DNA of 64,000 nt from JANOBD01 sp031411495 (GTDB taxonomy: Bacteria; Planctomycetota; Phycisphaerae; Tepidisphaerales; Tepidisphaeraceae): NCBI GenBank assembly GCA_031411495.1, contig JANOBD010000236.1, positions 61,786-125,785 on the forward strand, given 5' to 3'. The translations under genes and the position numbers were made by a program. Within the stretch, counting starts at the first letter, position 1; the number at the start of each line of letters is the position of its first letter. A model generated the notes under the pieces. That model was not told where the DNA came from, ran no database searches, and was given only the letters and a program-made list of their open reading frames with translations. Shown here in pieces: positions 25,668-35,477 of this stretch.

Positions 25668-25695
25668 TTGACGATTCTGCCAAATGGGCGATAGT
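25668..25695 (+). promoter_or_regulatory. candidate promoter of PEP-CTERM/dockerin-like gene, motif shared with 17563
   Basis: TTGACG (25668-25673), 16-base spacer, GATAGT (25690-25695), continuing TCAATCGCG. It lies 46 bases before ATG 25742. Compared with the promoter of the paralogue, the -35 differs by one base and the -10 extension matches in 12 of 15. Confidence 0.6.
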
Positions 25696-25741
25696 TCAAT
25701 CGCGGAATTGTCTGTCACACCGGTCGAAAAGAGGAAAGAAA

Positions 25742-27514
25742 ATGCTTCTGAACATTCAAATGGGCGAACTGCGGAGTGGTCTGGGTATTACGGCAGCAGT
25801 CTTGTCCGTCTCGTCGAGCCTGCTCGCCAGTTCGGGCGTGCCGCTTCCACTGAGCCAATACCAGGCCGGGTCGGAGACCGTGAACAACGCCCTCGTGACC
25901 AACGGCAACTTCGAGCAGCCTGGCGTTGCCGGCCCCGACGCCACCGGCTGGACGCCCTATAACGACGCGTTCCTCGAACCGGCCATGTCCGTCACACCGC
26001 CGATCAACCCGTCACCCGTGTTCGGCAACTTCTCGGCGCAGGCCGGCCTTTCCAACATCCAGGCCAATGACAACTACATCCAGGACGTCACGCTCGACCA
26101 GAACACCGAGTACGTCCTCAGCGGCTACATCTGGTCCTACGGCGTGCCTCGTCCCAATTCGTCATCCTTCGGCGACCTGGCCGGCGTCGAATTGCTTCAT
26201 CAGGACGCGGGCTCGTCGCCGGTCTCGGTAGGTGCGTTCATCGAACCGAATCTGCCCAATCTGCCCAGTGGCGGCAATGGTGCGGACGGCGCTTTTGTCT
26301 ACCAGACGTTCTCCGGCTCGCTCTTTCCCAGCGGCGCATCGCTCCAGGTGCGCAGCGATCCACAGCAGTCGGTGTCCGGCACCCGTCCGTCGGTCATGGC
26401 GCGCTGGGACAATGTCGCGATCACGCCGCTCAACCAGTTCCGCGCCCAGGTCTGGACCAGCAGTGCCAGCGGCACCTGGGGAGACAACGCCAAGTGGCGC
26501 AACAACGAAGCCAATCTCCCCAGCGCCGTCGCGTCCTTCTCTAACCAAACCGCGCCTGTGACGGTGACGCTCGATGCCGACAAGACCGTCGGCGTCATGC
26601 AGTTCGATTCGACGTCTTCGTACACCATCGCCGGCACGAACAAGATCCTGCTCCAGAAAGACTTCTGGGACAACGGCAAGTCTCCCGTGGTGCTTCAGGT
26701 GTTGCGCGGCTCGCACACGGTCAGCGCGCCGATCCAGATCGGCGAGCCGACCAGCAGCGACGAGCGCGTCCTGAAAATCGACATCGCCGCGAACAGTGCG
26801 CTGACCCTGAGCAACTCGGTCACGCCGACCGGGACGAGGCAGTTCCAACTCGTCAAGCTCGGCACCGGCCGCGCGGATCTCAAGGCCATTCGCGCCAAGA
26901 CCGTGGCGATCAATGCCGGCACGCTCGGCCTCGTCGCTGGTCCTGCCGGCACGCCCGTCCTCAAAACCACGGCGCTCACCCTCGGCGCGACCGGAAAACT
27001 GGATGTCCGCAACGGCATCGGCATCGTCGACTACACCGGCGCGAGCCCGCTGGCCACCCTCGCCCCCAAGGCCGTCTCCGGTGACATCTTCGCCAGCAGC
27101 GCTTCGGGCAACCTCATCGTCGGCATCGTCGAAGCTTCGACGATCGGCACGAGCATCTTCGGCGAACCGGCCGACGCAACCTCCGTCGCCATCATCTCCA
27201 CCTTCCGTGGCGACTCGAACCTCGACCGCGATGTCGATTTCGACGACCTGCTTATCCTGGCCCAGAACTACGGCTCAACAACGGCCACCCTCGCCTTAGG
27301 CGACAACAACTACGACGCCAAGGTCAACTTCGACGACCTGCTCGCCCTGGCGCAGAACTACAACCAGGTCTTCGCGCTGCACGGCTCGGCCGGCACCGCC
27401 AGTCCGACCGGCTCGTTCGGCGGCGATTGGGTGCTCGCCCAATCGCTCGTTCCCGAGCCGGCATCACTCAGCGTGCTCGCAAGCGTTTCGCTGCTGGCGC
27501 GTCGTCGCCGGTGA
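25742..27514 (+). CDS. surface protein with dockerin-like doublet and PEP-CTERM signal
   Basis: 590 residues from ATG at 25742 with GAGGAAAG upstream; the open frame before it is discarded. Signal peptide about 8-35. The mature start (VPLPLSQYQAGSETVNN) and NTEYVLSGYIWSYG parallel the 16774 protein. A middle region has autotransporter-like WTSSASGTWGDNAKWRNNE strands. Near the C-terminus come two dockerin-like loops (GDSNLDRDVDFDDLLILAQ, NYDAKVNFDDLLALAQNY), then VPEPASLSVLASVSLLARRR, a PEP-CTERM tripartite tail. Having both signals on one chain is notable. Role unknown; exported. Confidence 0.85.
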   Translation: MLLNIQMGELRSGLGITAAVLSVSSSLLASSGVPLPLSQYQAGSETVNNALVTNGNFEQPGVAGPDATGWTPYNDAFLEPAMSVTPPINPSPVFGNFSAQAGLSNIQANDNYIQDVTLDQNTEYVLSGYIWSYGVPRPNSSSFGDLAGVELLHQDAGSSPVSVGAFIEPNLPNLPSGGNGADGAFVYQTFSGSLFPSGASLQVRSDPQQSVSGTRPSVMARWDNVAITPLNQFRAQVWTSSASGTWGDNAKWRNNEANLPSAVASFSNQTAPVTVTLDADKTVGVMQFDSTSSYTIAGTNKILLQKDFWDNGKSPVVLQVLRGSHTVSAPIQIGEPTSSDERVLKIDIAANSALTLSNSVTPTGTRQFQLVKLGTGRADLKAIRAKTVAINAGTLGLVAGPAGTPVLKTTALTLGATGKLDVRNGIGIVDYTGASPLATLAPKAVSGDIFASSASGNLIVGIVEASTIGTSIFGEPADATSVAIISTFRGDSNLDRDVDFDDLLILAQNYGSTTATLALGDNNYDAKVNFDDLLALAQNYNQVFALHGSAGTASPTGSFGGDWVLAQSLVPEPASLSVLASVSLLARRRR

Positions 27515-27544
27515 TTCGTTGACAGCGTAGAAGCCACGATTCCT

Positions 27545-27572
27545 TCACGCCGCGATCGACGTCGCGGCGTGA
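27545..27572 (+). terminator. terminator after the 25742 gene
   Basis: Ten-base arms CACGCCGCGA (27546-27555) and TCGCGGCGTG (27562-27571), loop TCGACG, closed by an extra T-A pair, followed by TTCTTTA. It lies 31 bases past the stop. Confidence 0.7.
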
Positions 27573-27641
27573 TTCTTTATCGCTACTCGCTCGTGTCGGT
27601 CGGTCCGTTCGCAGTACCATTTCCGCAAACGGGAGGTTTTC

Positions 27642-28289
27642 ATGCGGATCGGCGTCGTTCTCAGTGGATGCGGCGTGTTCGATGGAAGCGAGATCACCGA
27701 GGCGGTCAGCGTTCTCATCGCGATCGACCAGCTCGGTGGCAAGGCGGTCTGCCTCGCGCCGAACATCCCGCAGATGCACACGATCGATCACCTAGAGAAA
27801 AAGCCGACAGCCGAGCCGCGCAACGTGATGGCCGAATCGGCGCGGATCGCGCGCGGACAGATCAGCGACATCGAGAATGCGAATGCGAGCGACCTGGACG
27901 CGCTGATCTTTCCCGGCGGCTTCGGCGCGGCGAAGAACCTCTCGAACTTTGCGAGCAAAGGGGATGCGTGTGAAGTGGTGCCGTCGGTGGCGAAACTTGC
28001 CCGCGCGGTTCACGAGGCGGGCAAGCCGATCGGCTTCCTGTGCATCGCCCCGGTGATTGCCGCCCGGCTCTTTGGCGCAACGGTGACGATCGGCAACGAC
28101 GCCGACACTGCCGCCGCGATCAAGAAGCTCGGCGGCACCCACGTCGAGTGCGGCCCGACAGAGGTTTGCGTCGACGAGGCAAAGAGGATCGTCTCGACGC
28201 CGTGTTATATGTACGACTCCTCGCCTGCGCAGGCTTTCGAGGGCGCGAAGAAACTCGTCGAGGCGGTGATGAAACTGGCCAAGCGGTGA
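27642..28289 (+). CDS. elbB: ElbB/ES1-family glyoxalase-like protein (DJ-1/PfpI fold)
   Basis: 215 residues. GGGAGG precedes ATG at 27642. RIGVVLSGCGVFDGSEITEAV is the ElbB opening, IFPGGFGAAKNLSNFA the acidic/GGFGxA segment, and GFLCIAPVIAA the nucleophile elbow with the reactive Cys. The family is tied to isoprenoid metabolism by old annotation; glyoxalase activity is weak in E. coli ElbB. A monocistronic location fits the strong terminator upstream. Cytoplasmic. Confidence 0.92.
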   Translation: MRIGVVLSGCGVFDGSEITEAVSVLIAIDQLGGKAVCLAPNIPQMHTIDHLEKKPTAEPRNVMAESARIARGQISDIENANASDLDALIFPGGFGAAKNLSNFASKGDACEVVPSVAKLARAVHEAGKPIGFLCIAPVIAARLFGATVTIGNDADTAAAIKKLGGTHVECGPTEVCVDEAKRIVSTPCYMYDSSPAQAFEGAKKLVEAVMKLAKR

Positions 28290-28482
28290 AGGCACTCGCT
28301 GCGACCTTCGCGGCGCGGCCCTTCCAAGCGAGGTGGATTCGATGGCCTCTTCGATATGTCCTGGAAAGGTCGCAGGAGAGGAAATGAGACGGGTCGAGAG
28401 GGTTTGGGGGCGACCTTCGATTCCGGCCCGGGCTTGGCGAATCGGGCCCCGCGGACGAAGATTGGCCCAGCGGAGGAACTCG
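28290..28482. other. intergenic
   Basis: 193 bases with GCGACCTTCG present twice (about 28300 and 28410). Otherwise only the ribosome site GGAGG for the gene at 28483 is recognisable. Confidence 0.4.
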
Positions 28483-30030
28483 ATGCTCAAGCGAACGTTT
28501 TGTCTCATGACACTTCTGGCCGGCGCCTGTGGCGCTCAGCAGCCACAGCCGAAGCTTTTGCCGGCGGAACCTAATCCCTATTTCGGAATCCAGGTCGTCG
28601 ACGAAGCCACCGGCCGCGGCGTTCCGGTCGTCGAACTGCGGACCACCAACGAGATCACCTACTACACCGACTCGGCCGGCTGGGTCGCGTTCAGCGAACC
28701 GGGCATAATGGATCGGCCCGTCTGGTTTACCGTCACCAGTACCGGCTATGAATTCCCCGCGGACGGATTCGGATTCTACGGCCTCAAGCTCACGCCCAAG
28801 GCCGGCGAAACGACCACCATCAAGCTCCAGCGCAAGAACATCGCCGAGCGTCTCTATCGTCTCACCGGCGGCGGGATCTATCGCGACAGCGTCCTGCTCA
28901 ACCGGCCGACGCCGATCGGGAAGCCGATCCTCAACACCGATCTCTTCGGCAACGACTCGGTGCTCAACGCGATCCACAACGGGAAGATTTTCTGGTGCTG
29001 GGGTGATTCGAACCGGGTCGCCTATCCGCTTGGAAACTTCCGGACGACCAGCGCCACATCCGAACTGCCCACCAAAGGAGGACTTAAGCCAGAGGTCGGT
29101 GTGAACTACACCTATTTCGCCGGCGAGGACGGATTCGTGAAACAGATGGTGCCGATGACCGAGCCCGGCCCGGTCTGGCTGAGCGGGCTGTTCGAAGTCA
29201 AAGACGACACGGGAACGCCGAGGCTTGTCGCCCATTACTCACGGATGAAGGACTTGGGCACGCGCCTGGCGCGCGGCATCGTGGCGCTCGACGAACAGAC
29301 CAATACATTCAAAGTGATCAAGGAGATCGAGCTCGACGCCCCGCTCTCCCCGGAAGGCCATCCGGTGAAGGCGAATGTGAACGGCATCGAGTATGTCTAC
29401 TTTAACTTTCCATATCCGAACCAGCGCGTGAAGGCGGACTGGAAATCACTGCTCGATCTCCCAAGCTACGAAGCGTTCACGCCCCTCGTCGCCGGCACAA
29501 GGAAACTTGATGTGTCCAAGCCGCAGATCGATCGTGATGCCGCCGGCAAGCTCACTTGGTCGTGGAAGAAGAACACCGCGTACGTCCAGCCGCGGGAGAT
29601 CGAGGACCTGATCAAGACGGGCGCGCTCAGGGTCGAGGAGGTCCCGTTCCGACCGCTGGACGAGCAGGGCAAGCTCGTGACCATCGCGGGCGGATCGTTC
29701 TACTGGAACGACTACCGGAAGAAGTACGTGATGATCGGCCTCGAGGTCGGCGGGACGAGTGTGCTCGGCGAGATCTGGTACGCCGAAGCGCTGAAACTCG
29801 AAGGACCCTGGACGCGCGCGGTGAAGATCGCGACCCATGAAAAGATGGACCTGTACAACCCCAAGCAGGACCCGTTCTTCGATGAAGAGGGAGGAAAGAT
29901 CATTTACTTCGAAGGGACATACACGACAGGCTTCTCCGGCAACCCGAGCAAGACGCCGCGTTACGACTACAACCAGATGATGTACCGCCTGGATCTGTCC
30001 GACCCGCGACTGGCGCCGGCCCAACCGTGA
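28483..30030 (+). CDS. exported protein: carboxypeptidase-regulatory-like domain plus propeller
   Basis: 515 residues from ATG at 28483 with GGAGG seven bases upstream. Signal MLKRTFCLMTLLAGACG; the cysteine in LLAGAC could be lipidated, though a plain Sec cleavage is possible. Residues of about 30-120 (FGIQVVDEATGRGVPVVEL, TDSAGWVAFSEPG) form a CarboxypepD_reg-like beta-sandwich. The rest has propeller blades (GKIFWCWGDSN, LGEIWYAEALKLEGPWTRAV, DPFFDEEGGKIIYFEGTYT), reminiscent of GH43-type or DUF4185 folds. No catalytic acids are assigned. Function unknown, probably polysaccharide-related. Confidence 0.65.
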   Translation: MLKRTFCLMTLLAGACGAQQPQPKLLPAEPNPYFGIQVVDEATGRGVPVVELRTTNEITYYTDSAGWVAFSEPGIMDRPVWFTVTSTGYEFPADGFGFYGLKLTPKAGETTTIKLQRKNIAERLYRLTGGGIYRDSVLLNRPTPIGKPILNTDLFGNDSVLNAIHNGKIFWCWGDSNRVAYPLGNFRTTSATSELPTKGGLKPEVGVNYTYFAGEDGFVKQMVPMTEPGPVWLSGLFEVKDDTGTPRLVAHYSRMKDLGTRLARGIVALDEQTNTFKVIKEIELDAPLSPEGHPVKANVNGIEYVYFNFPYPNQRVKADWKSLLDLPSYEAFTPLVAGTRKLDVSKPQIDRDAAGKLTWSWKKNTAYVQPREIEDLIKTGALRVEEVPFRPLDEQGKLVTIAGGSFYWNDYRKKYVMIGLEVGGTSVLGEIWYAEALKLEGPWTRAVKIATHEKMDLYNPKQDPFFDEEGGKIIYFEGTYTTGFSGNPSKTPRYDYNQMMYRLDLSDPRLAPAQP

Positions 30031-30221
30031 GTCGCGCCGCCACGCGTGTGCGGTCAACGCAAGAATGCGGTCTGGCTCGCTGCGAAAGGGTGGGATGAAC
30101 CGGACAGCCGATCACCAGTCGGTTCGGAGACTCGACGAACAAATTAGATGTCGAACCGGTGCAACATTCCAACGTTGCATATCTCTGGTAATCTTCTAAC
30201 GACTCTCAGATTGGGAGCAAC
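30031..30221. other. intergenic before the hybrid kinase
   Basis: 191 bases. Contains an inverted repeat TGCAAC..GTTGCA (about 30161-30180, loop ATTCCAAC), and GGGAG just before GTG 30222. No convincing promoter hexamer pair was seen. Confidence 0.4.
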
Positions 30222-33200
30222 GTGGGCTCAGAGGCGAGGAACAAACTCTTCGGGCGAATGTCGATCGTGTTCGGCGTCGCGGTGGCGTATTGGGTTGCGG
30301 CGCGGTTGTCTCTCTTCCTCGCGTTGCCTCCCGGCTATGCGACGGCGATCTGGCCACCGTCGGGGATCGCGCTCGGAGCCGCCCTGGTGTGGAGGCGGTG
30401 GGGAATCATCGGCATCGCGCTCGGCGCGGTCGCGTGGAATTACCTCCGCCTGACGCACGGATGGCAGGAGAAACTGCTCGATCCGACATTGGTCCTCGCG
30501 GTGTCAGGAATAACGACCGGCGTGACACTTCAGGCCGCAGCGGCCGCCTGGATGATTCGCAAGGTGATCGGCGAACCGATCGCGCTGGTCCGCGATCACC
30601 ATGTCATCTCGTTCATGCTGATCGGCGGCCCGCTGGCGTGTCTGATCAGCGCGACGATCAGTGTCGGTTCGCTCGCCCGCGCGGGTACGATCGGCATTGA
30701 TCAGATCTGGTTCAGCTGGTTCACATGGTGGGTGGGTGATTCAATCGGAGTGCTCACCTTCACGCCGGTCGTCCTGATGTTCTTTGGCCAACCCGTTGAC
30801 CTCTGGCGGAATCGGCGCTGGTCGATCGGATTGCCGATGCTCGTTACCTTCGCCGCCACCGTGACCGTCTTTGTCGCGGCGGCGCAATCGAGTGCCGGGC
30901 AGGAGTCTGAGCGCCTTCAACATCATGCCGATACGATCAGTGAAGCGTTTCGAACCCGGCTGTACAACGCGTCCAACCTCCTGCGCGCCTGCGATGGGTT
31001 GTATCGCAGTTCGGAGAAGGTGACACGGCAGGAGTTTCTCACCTTCGCAGCGGCGCTGCTCCGGGAAGACAGCGGGCTGAAATCGCTCTCGGCCATCGAA
31101 CGCGTCGATGACGCCCGGCGAGACGAGTTCGAGCAGCAGACGCGAAGTGAAGGCATCGCCGACTTTCGAATCAAGCAGGTCGAGAACGAAACACTCGTCG
31201 TCCCGTCAAAGCGGCGGCCGGTCTACTACTGCATTACCGCCATCCAGCCTTACGAGGAAAACAAATGGGCGATCGGCCTGGATGTGGGATCGCGACCGGG
31301 CGTATTGAACGCGATCAGTGCCGCCCTGCAGACCGGCGATTTCGTGGTCAGCGAACGCGTGCGGATTCTCCATGAAGCGGATGAACAGTTCGGAGTGGTC
31401 ATCTACCTGCCGCGATTTGCGTCCGACAAGCCGCATCGCACCGTCGAAGAGCGCAAGGCGGCAATCGTCGGGCTCAACGGGGCGGTCTTCCGCCTCGGCG
31501 ACCTCGTTTCCAATTCCACCACGCGATATGACATGCAGGAAGTCGGTCTGGCGTTGAAGGACATCACCGAGCCCACCCGCCCCCAGCAGCTCTATTCTGA
31601 TGCGCGTGCGCAATCGACTGAAAGTGCCGACCAGACGACGCGCATTATCGAATTCGGAGGCAGGCGCTGGGAACTGAAAGTCAGCCGGCTTCACGGCTAT
31701 GCACTCGCCCATCAGGGACTGCAGTCCTGGGTGGTGCTGGCCGGCGGATTGATTCTCACGAGCCTCCTGGGCGGGTTGCTGATGATCCTCACCGGCCGGG
31801 CGACACTCATCGCGTCGGTCGTGAAGGACCGGACCAAGGAGCTCTCGCAGTCCAACGCCAGGCTCGCGCGGGAACAATTGGTTACGCAGGAGATGATGAA
31901 GGAACTCGAGGCCTCGCGCGATGTCGCCGAGGAGGCGGACAGGACCAAGAGCGCCTTCATCGCCAACATGAGCCACGAAATCCGTACGCCGATGACGGCG
32001 ATCCTCGGCTACACCGACCTGCTGCTTGACCCCTATCTCGCGCCGCCCGCCCGAAATGGCTATGCCGAAGTGATCCGTCGCAACGGCGAGCACCTGATGG
32101 AAGTGGTCAATGACATCCTGGACATCTCCAAGATCGAAGCGGGCAAACTCGCGGTAGAGATGATCCCCTGCTCGATCGACCAGATTGTGCGCGACGTGCA
32201 GACGATGATGCAGCCGCGCGCCCAGCAAAAGGGGATCGAGTTCTCGGTCGAGTGGAAGGGCGACACATCGCGACCGATCAAGTCGGATCCGATTCGCGTC
32301 CGGCAAATCCTGATCAATCTCGTATCCAATGCCATCAAGTTCACCGACCGTGGCGGCGTGACGCTGCGCGTCGAGCGGCAATACGGGTTTATCGACATGA
32401 AGGTGATCGATACCGGCATCGGCATGTCGCCGCAGCAGATCGCGCGTGTCTTCGAACCGTTCACGCAAGGCGACTCGACGACGACCCGTCGATTCGGCGG
32501 AACCGGGCTGGGTCTCGCGATCAGCCGGCACCTCAGCCGTCTGCTAGGCGGCGAACTCGATGTGCGCAGCGAGCTGAACCGAGGCTCGACCTTCCAACTT
32601 CGCATCCCGGCGATCGATGTGCCGCAGAGCCAGTTCCAGCCCCGGCCCGTTGTGGAACACTCGGCGCAATACGACCTTCCGCTCTCGGTTCGCGGCAAGC
32701 GGATCCTGCTCGCCGAGGACAGCGCCGACGTCCGCGAGTTCCTGAAGCAGATCCTGATCCAGGCACAATTCGACGTGACGGCCGTCCATAACGGCGAGGC
32801 GCTGCTCGACGCCGCGCTCAACGCCGACAACGGTCATTCTGCTTTCGACCTGTATCTCATCGACATGCAGATGCCGGTCGTCGACGGCTACGAAGCGGCG
32901 AGGCGCATTCGTGCTGCGGGAATCGCGGCGCCCATCATTGCCATCACGGCGCACACGCTGGAGTCCGACCGTCAGATCTGCCTTGATGCCGGCTGCAGTG
33001 ACTACATCCGCAAGCCGGTTCGCCGGGGGGAGTTGCTGCAGCGGATCGCCACCGCATTGGGCGTTAAGGGTGGCGAGGCCGAACTGCAGGCGCTGGCGAA
33101 TCCGATCCGCAGCGAGCTCGAAAACGATCCGATCATCGCCGACCTGCTGCCCGTCTTCATTCAAGAGCTCGAGAAATACATGAAGTCGCTCCACGACGGG

Positions 33201-33428
33201 ATCGCCGCTCACGACGAAGCTGGTGTCCGGCAACTGCTCCACAATGTGAAGGGTGCCGCCTCGACGTTCGGGTTCCCGCAACTCGGCGAGCTCGCAGCCA
33301 GCGCGAGTGCCGAGCTGCGCGTGCGGGTGTGGGGCGATGGTTTTCAGGTCATGATGCGGCAGCTCTTCGAACTCGCCGAGCGGGTTCGCCAGAGCACGTT
33401 GGCGCGGGAGCGCGAGCGGTCGATCTGA
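30222..33428 (+). CDS. hybrid sensor kinase: MASE1-CHASE-HisKA-HATPase-REC-Hpt
   Basis: 1068 residues from GTG at 30222 preceded by GGGAG. The N-terminus is a MASE1-type polytopic membrane sensor (AIWPPSGIALGAAL, about seven helices to residue 225). An extracytoplasmic CHASE domain (about 230-510, GLYRSSEKVTRQEF, RRPVYYCITAIQP) is followed by another helix and coiled coil. His585 in NMSHEIRTPM is the phosphorylation site. ATP-binding motifs are VSNAIKFTDRGG, DTGIGMS and FGGTGLGLAI. Asp881 in YLIDMQMP is the receiver site and His1007 in LLHNVKGAAS the Hpt phosphotransfer site. A complete internal phosphorelay, but no partner regulator adjoins it. Confidence 0.93.
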   Translation: MGSEARNKLFGRMSIVFGVAVAYWVAARLSLFLALPPGYATAIWPPSGIALGAALVWRRWGIIGIALGAVAWNYLRLTHGWQEKLLDPTLVLAVSGITTGVTLQAAAAAWMIRKVIGEPIALVRDHHVISFMLIGGPLACLISATISVGSLARAGTIGIDQIWFSWFTWWVGDSIGVLTFTPVVLMFFGQPVDLWRNRRWSIGLPMLVTFAATVTVFVAAAQSSAGQESERLQHHADTISEAFRTRLYNASNLLRACDGLYRSSEKVTRQEFLTFAAALLREDSGLKSLSAIERVDDARRDEFEQQTRSEGIADFRIKQVENETLVVPSKRRPVYYCITAIQPYEENKWAIGLDVGSRPGVLNAISAALQTGDFVVSERVRILHEADEQFGVVIYLPRFASDKPHRTVEERKAAIVGLNGAVFRLGDLVSNSTTRYDMQEVGLALKDITEPTRPQQLYSDARAQSTESADQTTRIIEFGGRRWELKVSRLHGYALAHQGLQSWVVLAGGLILTSLLGGLLMILTGRATLIASVVKDRTKELSQSNARLAREQLVTQEMMKELEASRDVAEEADRTKSAFIANMSHEIRTPMTAILGYTDLLLDPYLAPPARNGYAEVIRRNGEHLMEVVNDILDISKIEAGKLAVEMIPCSIDQIVRDVQTMMQPRAQQKGIEFSVEWKGDTSRPIKSDPIRVRQILINLVSNAIKFTDRGGVTLRVERQYGFIDMKVIDTGIGMSPQQIARVFEPFTQGDSTTTRRFGGTGLGLAISRHLSRLLGGELDVRSELNRGSTFQLRIPAIDVPQSQFQPRPVVEHSAQYDLPLSVRGKRILLAEDSADVREFLKQILIQAQFDVTAVHNGEALLDAALNADNGHSAFDLYLIDMQMPVVDGYEAARRIRAAGIAAPIIAITAHTLESDRQICLDAGCSDYIRKPVRRGELLQRIATALGVKGGEAELQALANPIRSELENDPIIADLLPVFIQELEKYMKSLHDGIAAHDEAGVRQLLHNVKGAASTFGFPQLGELAASASAELRVRVWGDGFQVMMRQLFELAERVRQSTLARERERSI

Positions 33429-33440
33429 AGATCAGGAGTC

Positions 33441-35027
33441 TCACAGATACTGGTCGGACATTTCGACGATGCTCGGGCTGCGGATGTTCAGATGATCGCA
33501 GATCAACTCGCTGGCGATCTTTCCCGAGAGCGCGACCAAGGGCAGCCCGCCGCCCGGATGCGTTGCGCCGCCCGCGAAAAACAAGCCACGAATTTTTCGA
33601 TCGCGATTCGGCGGACGAAGGAACGCGGCGCGGATGCCGTTGCTGCTGATCCCGTAGATGCTGCCGCGATGCGCGTTGTAGCGTTCGGCCAGGTCGGCGG
33701 GGCTGATCCGCTGTCGGACCACGATCCGCCGTGAGAGGTCGGTCAATCCGAACCGGTGCTCGAGCGCGTGGAGGATCTGCGCTTCGTACTTCGGGCCGGC
33801 GACGGACCAGTCGATCGAGCCGTCGAGCGCTGGAGCCGAGCAGAGCACGAACAGGTTCTCGCAACCGGCGGGTGCTTGTGTGTCATCCGTTCGCGTCGAG
33901 GCGCAGACGTAGATGCAGGGGTCATCGGGGATCGTCCTGCTTTCGAACATGGCGCGTAGATCGCTCGTGTAGTCGAGCGGCATGAACTTCGTGTGGTGTG
34001 CGAGCTGTGGATAGGTACCGTCGACTCCGAGCATCAGCGCCATGCCGCTGCCGCCGGGCTCGATCCTGGAAAGCGCGCGGTCAGGAAAATGCGGCCGATC
34101 ATCTGACGCCAGAAGATGCTGGTACGCCCAGACGACGTCGGCGTTGCACAGCACGACATCGGCGGGGATGCGCTCCCCGCTTTCGAGTTCCACGGAATCG
34201 ACCTCGCGGATCCGGTCTCGCGAGCGCACGTGAATGCGGCGTACCGGCACGCCGGTGCGGATCTGGGCGCCGTGTTCGGTCGCCAGTCGCTTCATCGCGA
34301 CGGCGAGCTCGTACATCCCGCCGCGGATCGACCAGCCGCCGAAGTAGAGCTCGCAGAACGGGATCACCGCCAATGTCGCAGGCGCGAGGAAGGGGCTCGC
34401 GCCAGAGTATGTCGCGTATTGGTAGAGCACTTCGCGCAACCGCTGCTTGTGGATGTGGCGGTCGACAAGGGCCGCGTACCGCTTGAACATCCCGATGCGG
34501 AAGGGAATCGATGCCATCCGCAACCGATCGGCGACTGAGGTGTCTGGTGCGCGAAAGATCTGCTCGGGCGCGTGCGCGAGGAAGAACTCGCCGGCGAGTT
34601 GCCAGATGTGCCGACCGCGATCCAGGAGTTGGCTGAACCCGGCGACATCGTCCGGGGCGAATCTGGCGAGGTTCTGTAGGAGCCGGGAAGGATCATCGGT
34701 CAGCTCCAGGGTTTCTCCATCTTGCCAGACGAACCGACTGATCGGATCGAGCTTCTGGATGGCGAGGTAATGACGAACGTCTGCGCCAACGCTGGCGAAA
34801 AGGTCTTGGAAAACGAATGGAAGGGTCAGGAGGCTGGGCCCGGTATCGAATTGGAATGCTCGATCGGCAGGTCGAGAAGGGTGCGAGACAGACCAGCGAT
34901 TGAGTTTGCCGCCGACTTCATCGCGTTTTTCGAGCAGGACGGTCGATAGGCCCCGTGCGGAAAGTCGGATGGCGGCGGCGAGCGCGCCGACGCCCCCGCC
35001 GATAATCACAACCCGTTTGCTCGTCAC
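33441..35027 (-). CDS. CrtI-type phytoene desaturase-family FAD oxidoreductase
   Basis: 528 residues from GTG at 35027, directly before the dinucleotide loop (KRVVIIGGGVGALAAAIRL); the frame extends to 35138 without a better ribosome site. VLLEKRDEVGGKLNRW and FDTGPSLLTLPFVFQDLF are typical of the CrtI family. The C-terminal FAD motif is GLFFAGGATHPGGGLPLVALSGK, the usual carotenoid desaturase end. It may desaturate or isomerise a C30/C40 carotenoid. No phytoene synthase or cyclase is near, so the substrate is open. Converges with the hybrid kinase, with a 12-base gap. Confidence 0.85.
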   Translation of the reverse strand: MTSKRVVIIGGGVGALAAAIRLSARGLSTVLLEKRDEVGGKLNRWSVSHPSRPADRAFQFDTGPSLLTLPFVFQDLFASVGADVRHYLAIQKLDPISRFVWQDGETLELTDDPSRLLQNLARFAPDDVAGFSQLLDRGRHIWQLAGEFFLAHAPEQIFRAPDTSVADRLRMASIPFRIGMFKRYAALVDRHIHKQRLREVLYQYATYSGASPFLAPATLAVIPFCELYFGGWSIRGGMYELAVAMKRLATEHGAQIRTGVPVRRIHVRSRDRIREVDSVELESGERIPADVVLCNADVVWAYQHLLASDDRPHFPDRALSRIEPGGSGMALMLGVDGTYPQLAHHTKFMPLDYTSDLRAMFESRTIPDDPCIYVCASTRTDDTQAPAGCENLFVLCSAPALDGSIDWSVAGPKYEAQILHALEHRFGLTDLSRRIVVRQRISPADLAERYNAHRGSIYGISSNGIRAAFLRPPNRDRKIRGLFFAGGATHPGGGLPLVALSGKIASELICDHLNIRSPSIVEMSDQYL

Positions 35028-35477
35028 GAGTTTGATTCTATGCGGAAGTGAGCCACAGGGAATCTCGTGGAATCTTCTGCAATTCTGCATTTCGCACCGC
35101 CAAAGGGAGCGGTAAGATAAGTCGGCAGATGCGCGCATTGCGCAGCGGATCTGTTCCAGCGCCAGGAGTGCGGCGGCTGTTCGTATGTCGATGTTGACTT
35201 GATCACGTTCGGAAAATGCCGGATAGTTTGTGGCCGCGCGCTAACGGAGTGTCCAAAAGGTTGTGATGGCGCTCACCAACCGCGTGTTCCGGGCGTGTCG
35301 TGGACGTTTCCGCGGCGTCGTATATGCCTGTGACCGTTGATTTACCTGTCGATGGATTTCCCGGCCAATGAACCGGGCAGAACTGGATCGCTTCATTACT
35401 ACCGTAATGTAGCGCGACCCCAATGCGCCGCTCACCTGCGTCGCTATGTTGGAAACGTTGAAGAAGGAGCTTTACAG
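35028..35477. other. 450-base gap between divergent genes
   Basis: Carries both divergent promoters in principle. A six-base inverted repeat CATTAC-TACC-GTAATG lies at 35394-35409. No start codon with ribosome site other than that of 35478 was found, and no RNA gene or repeat family seen elsewhere is evident. Confidence 0.4.
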
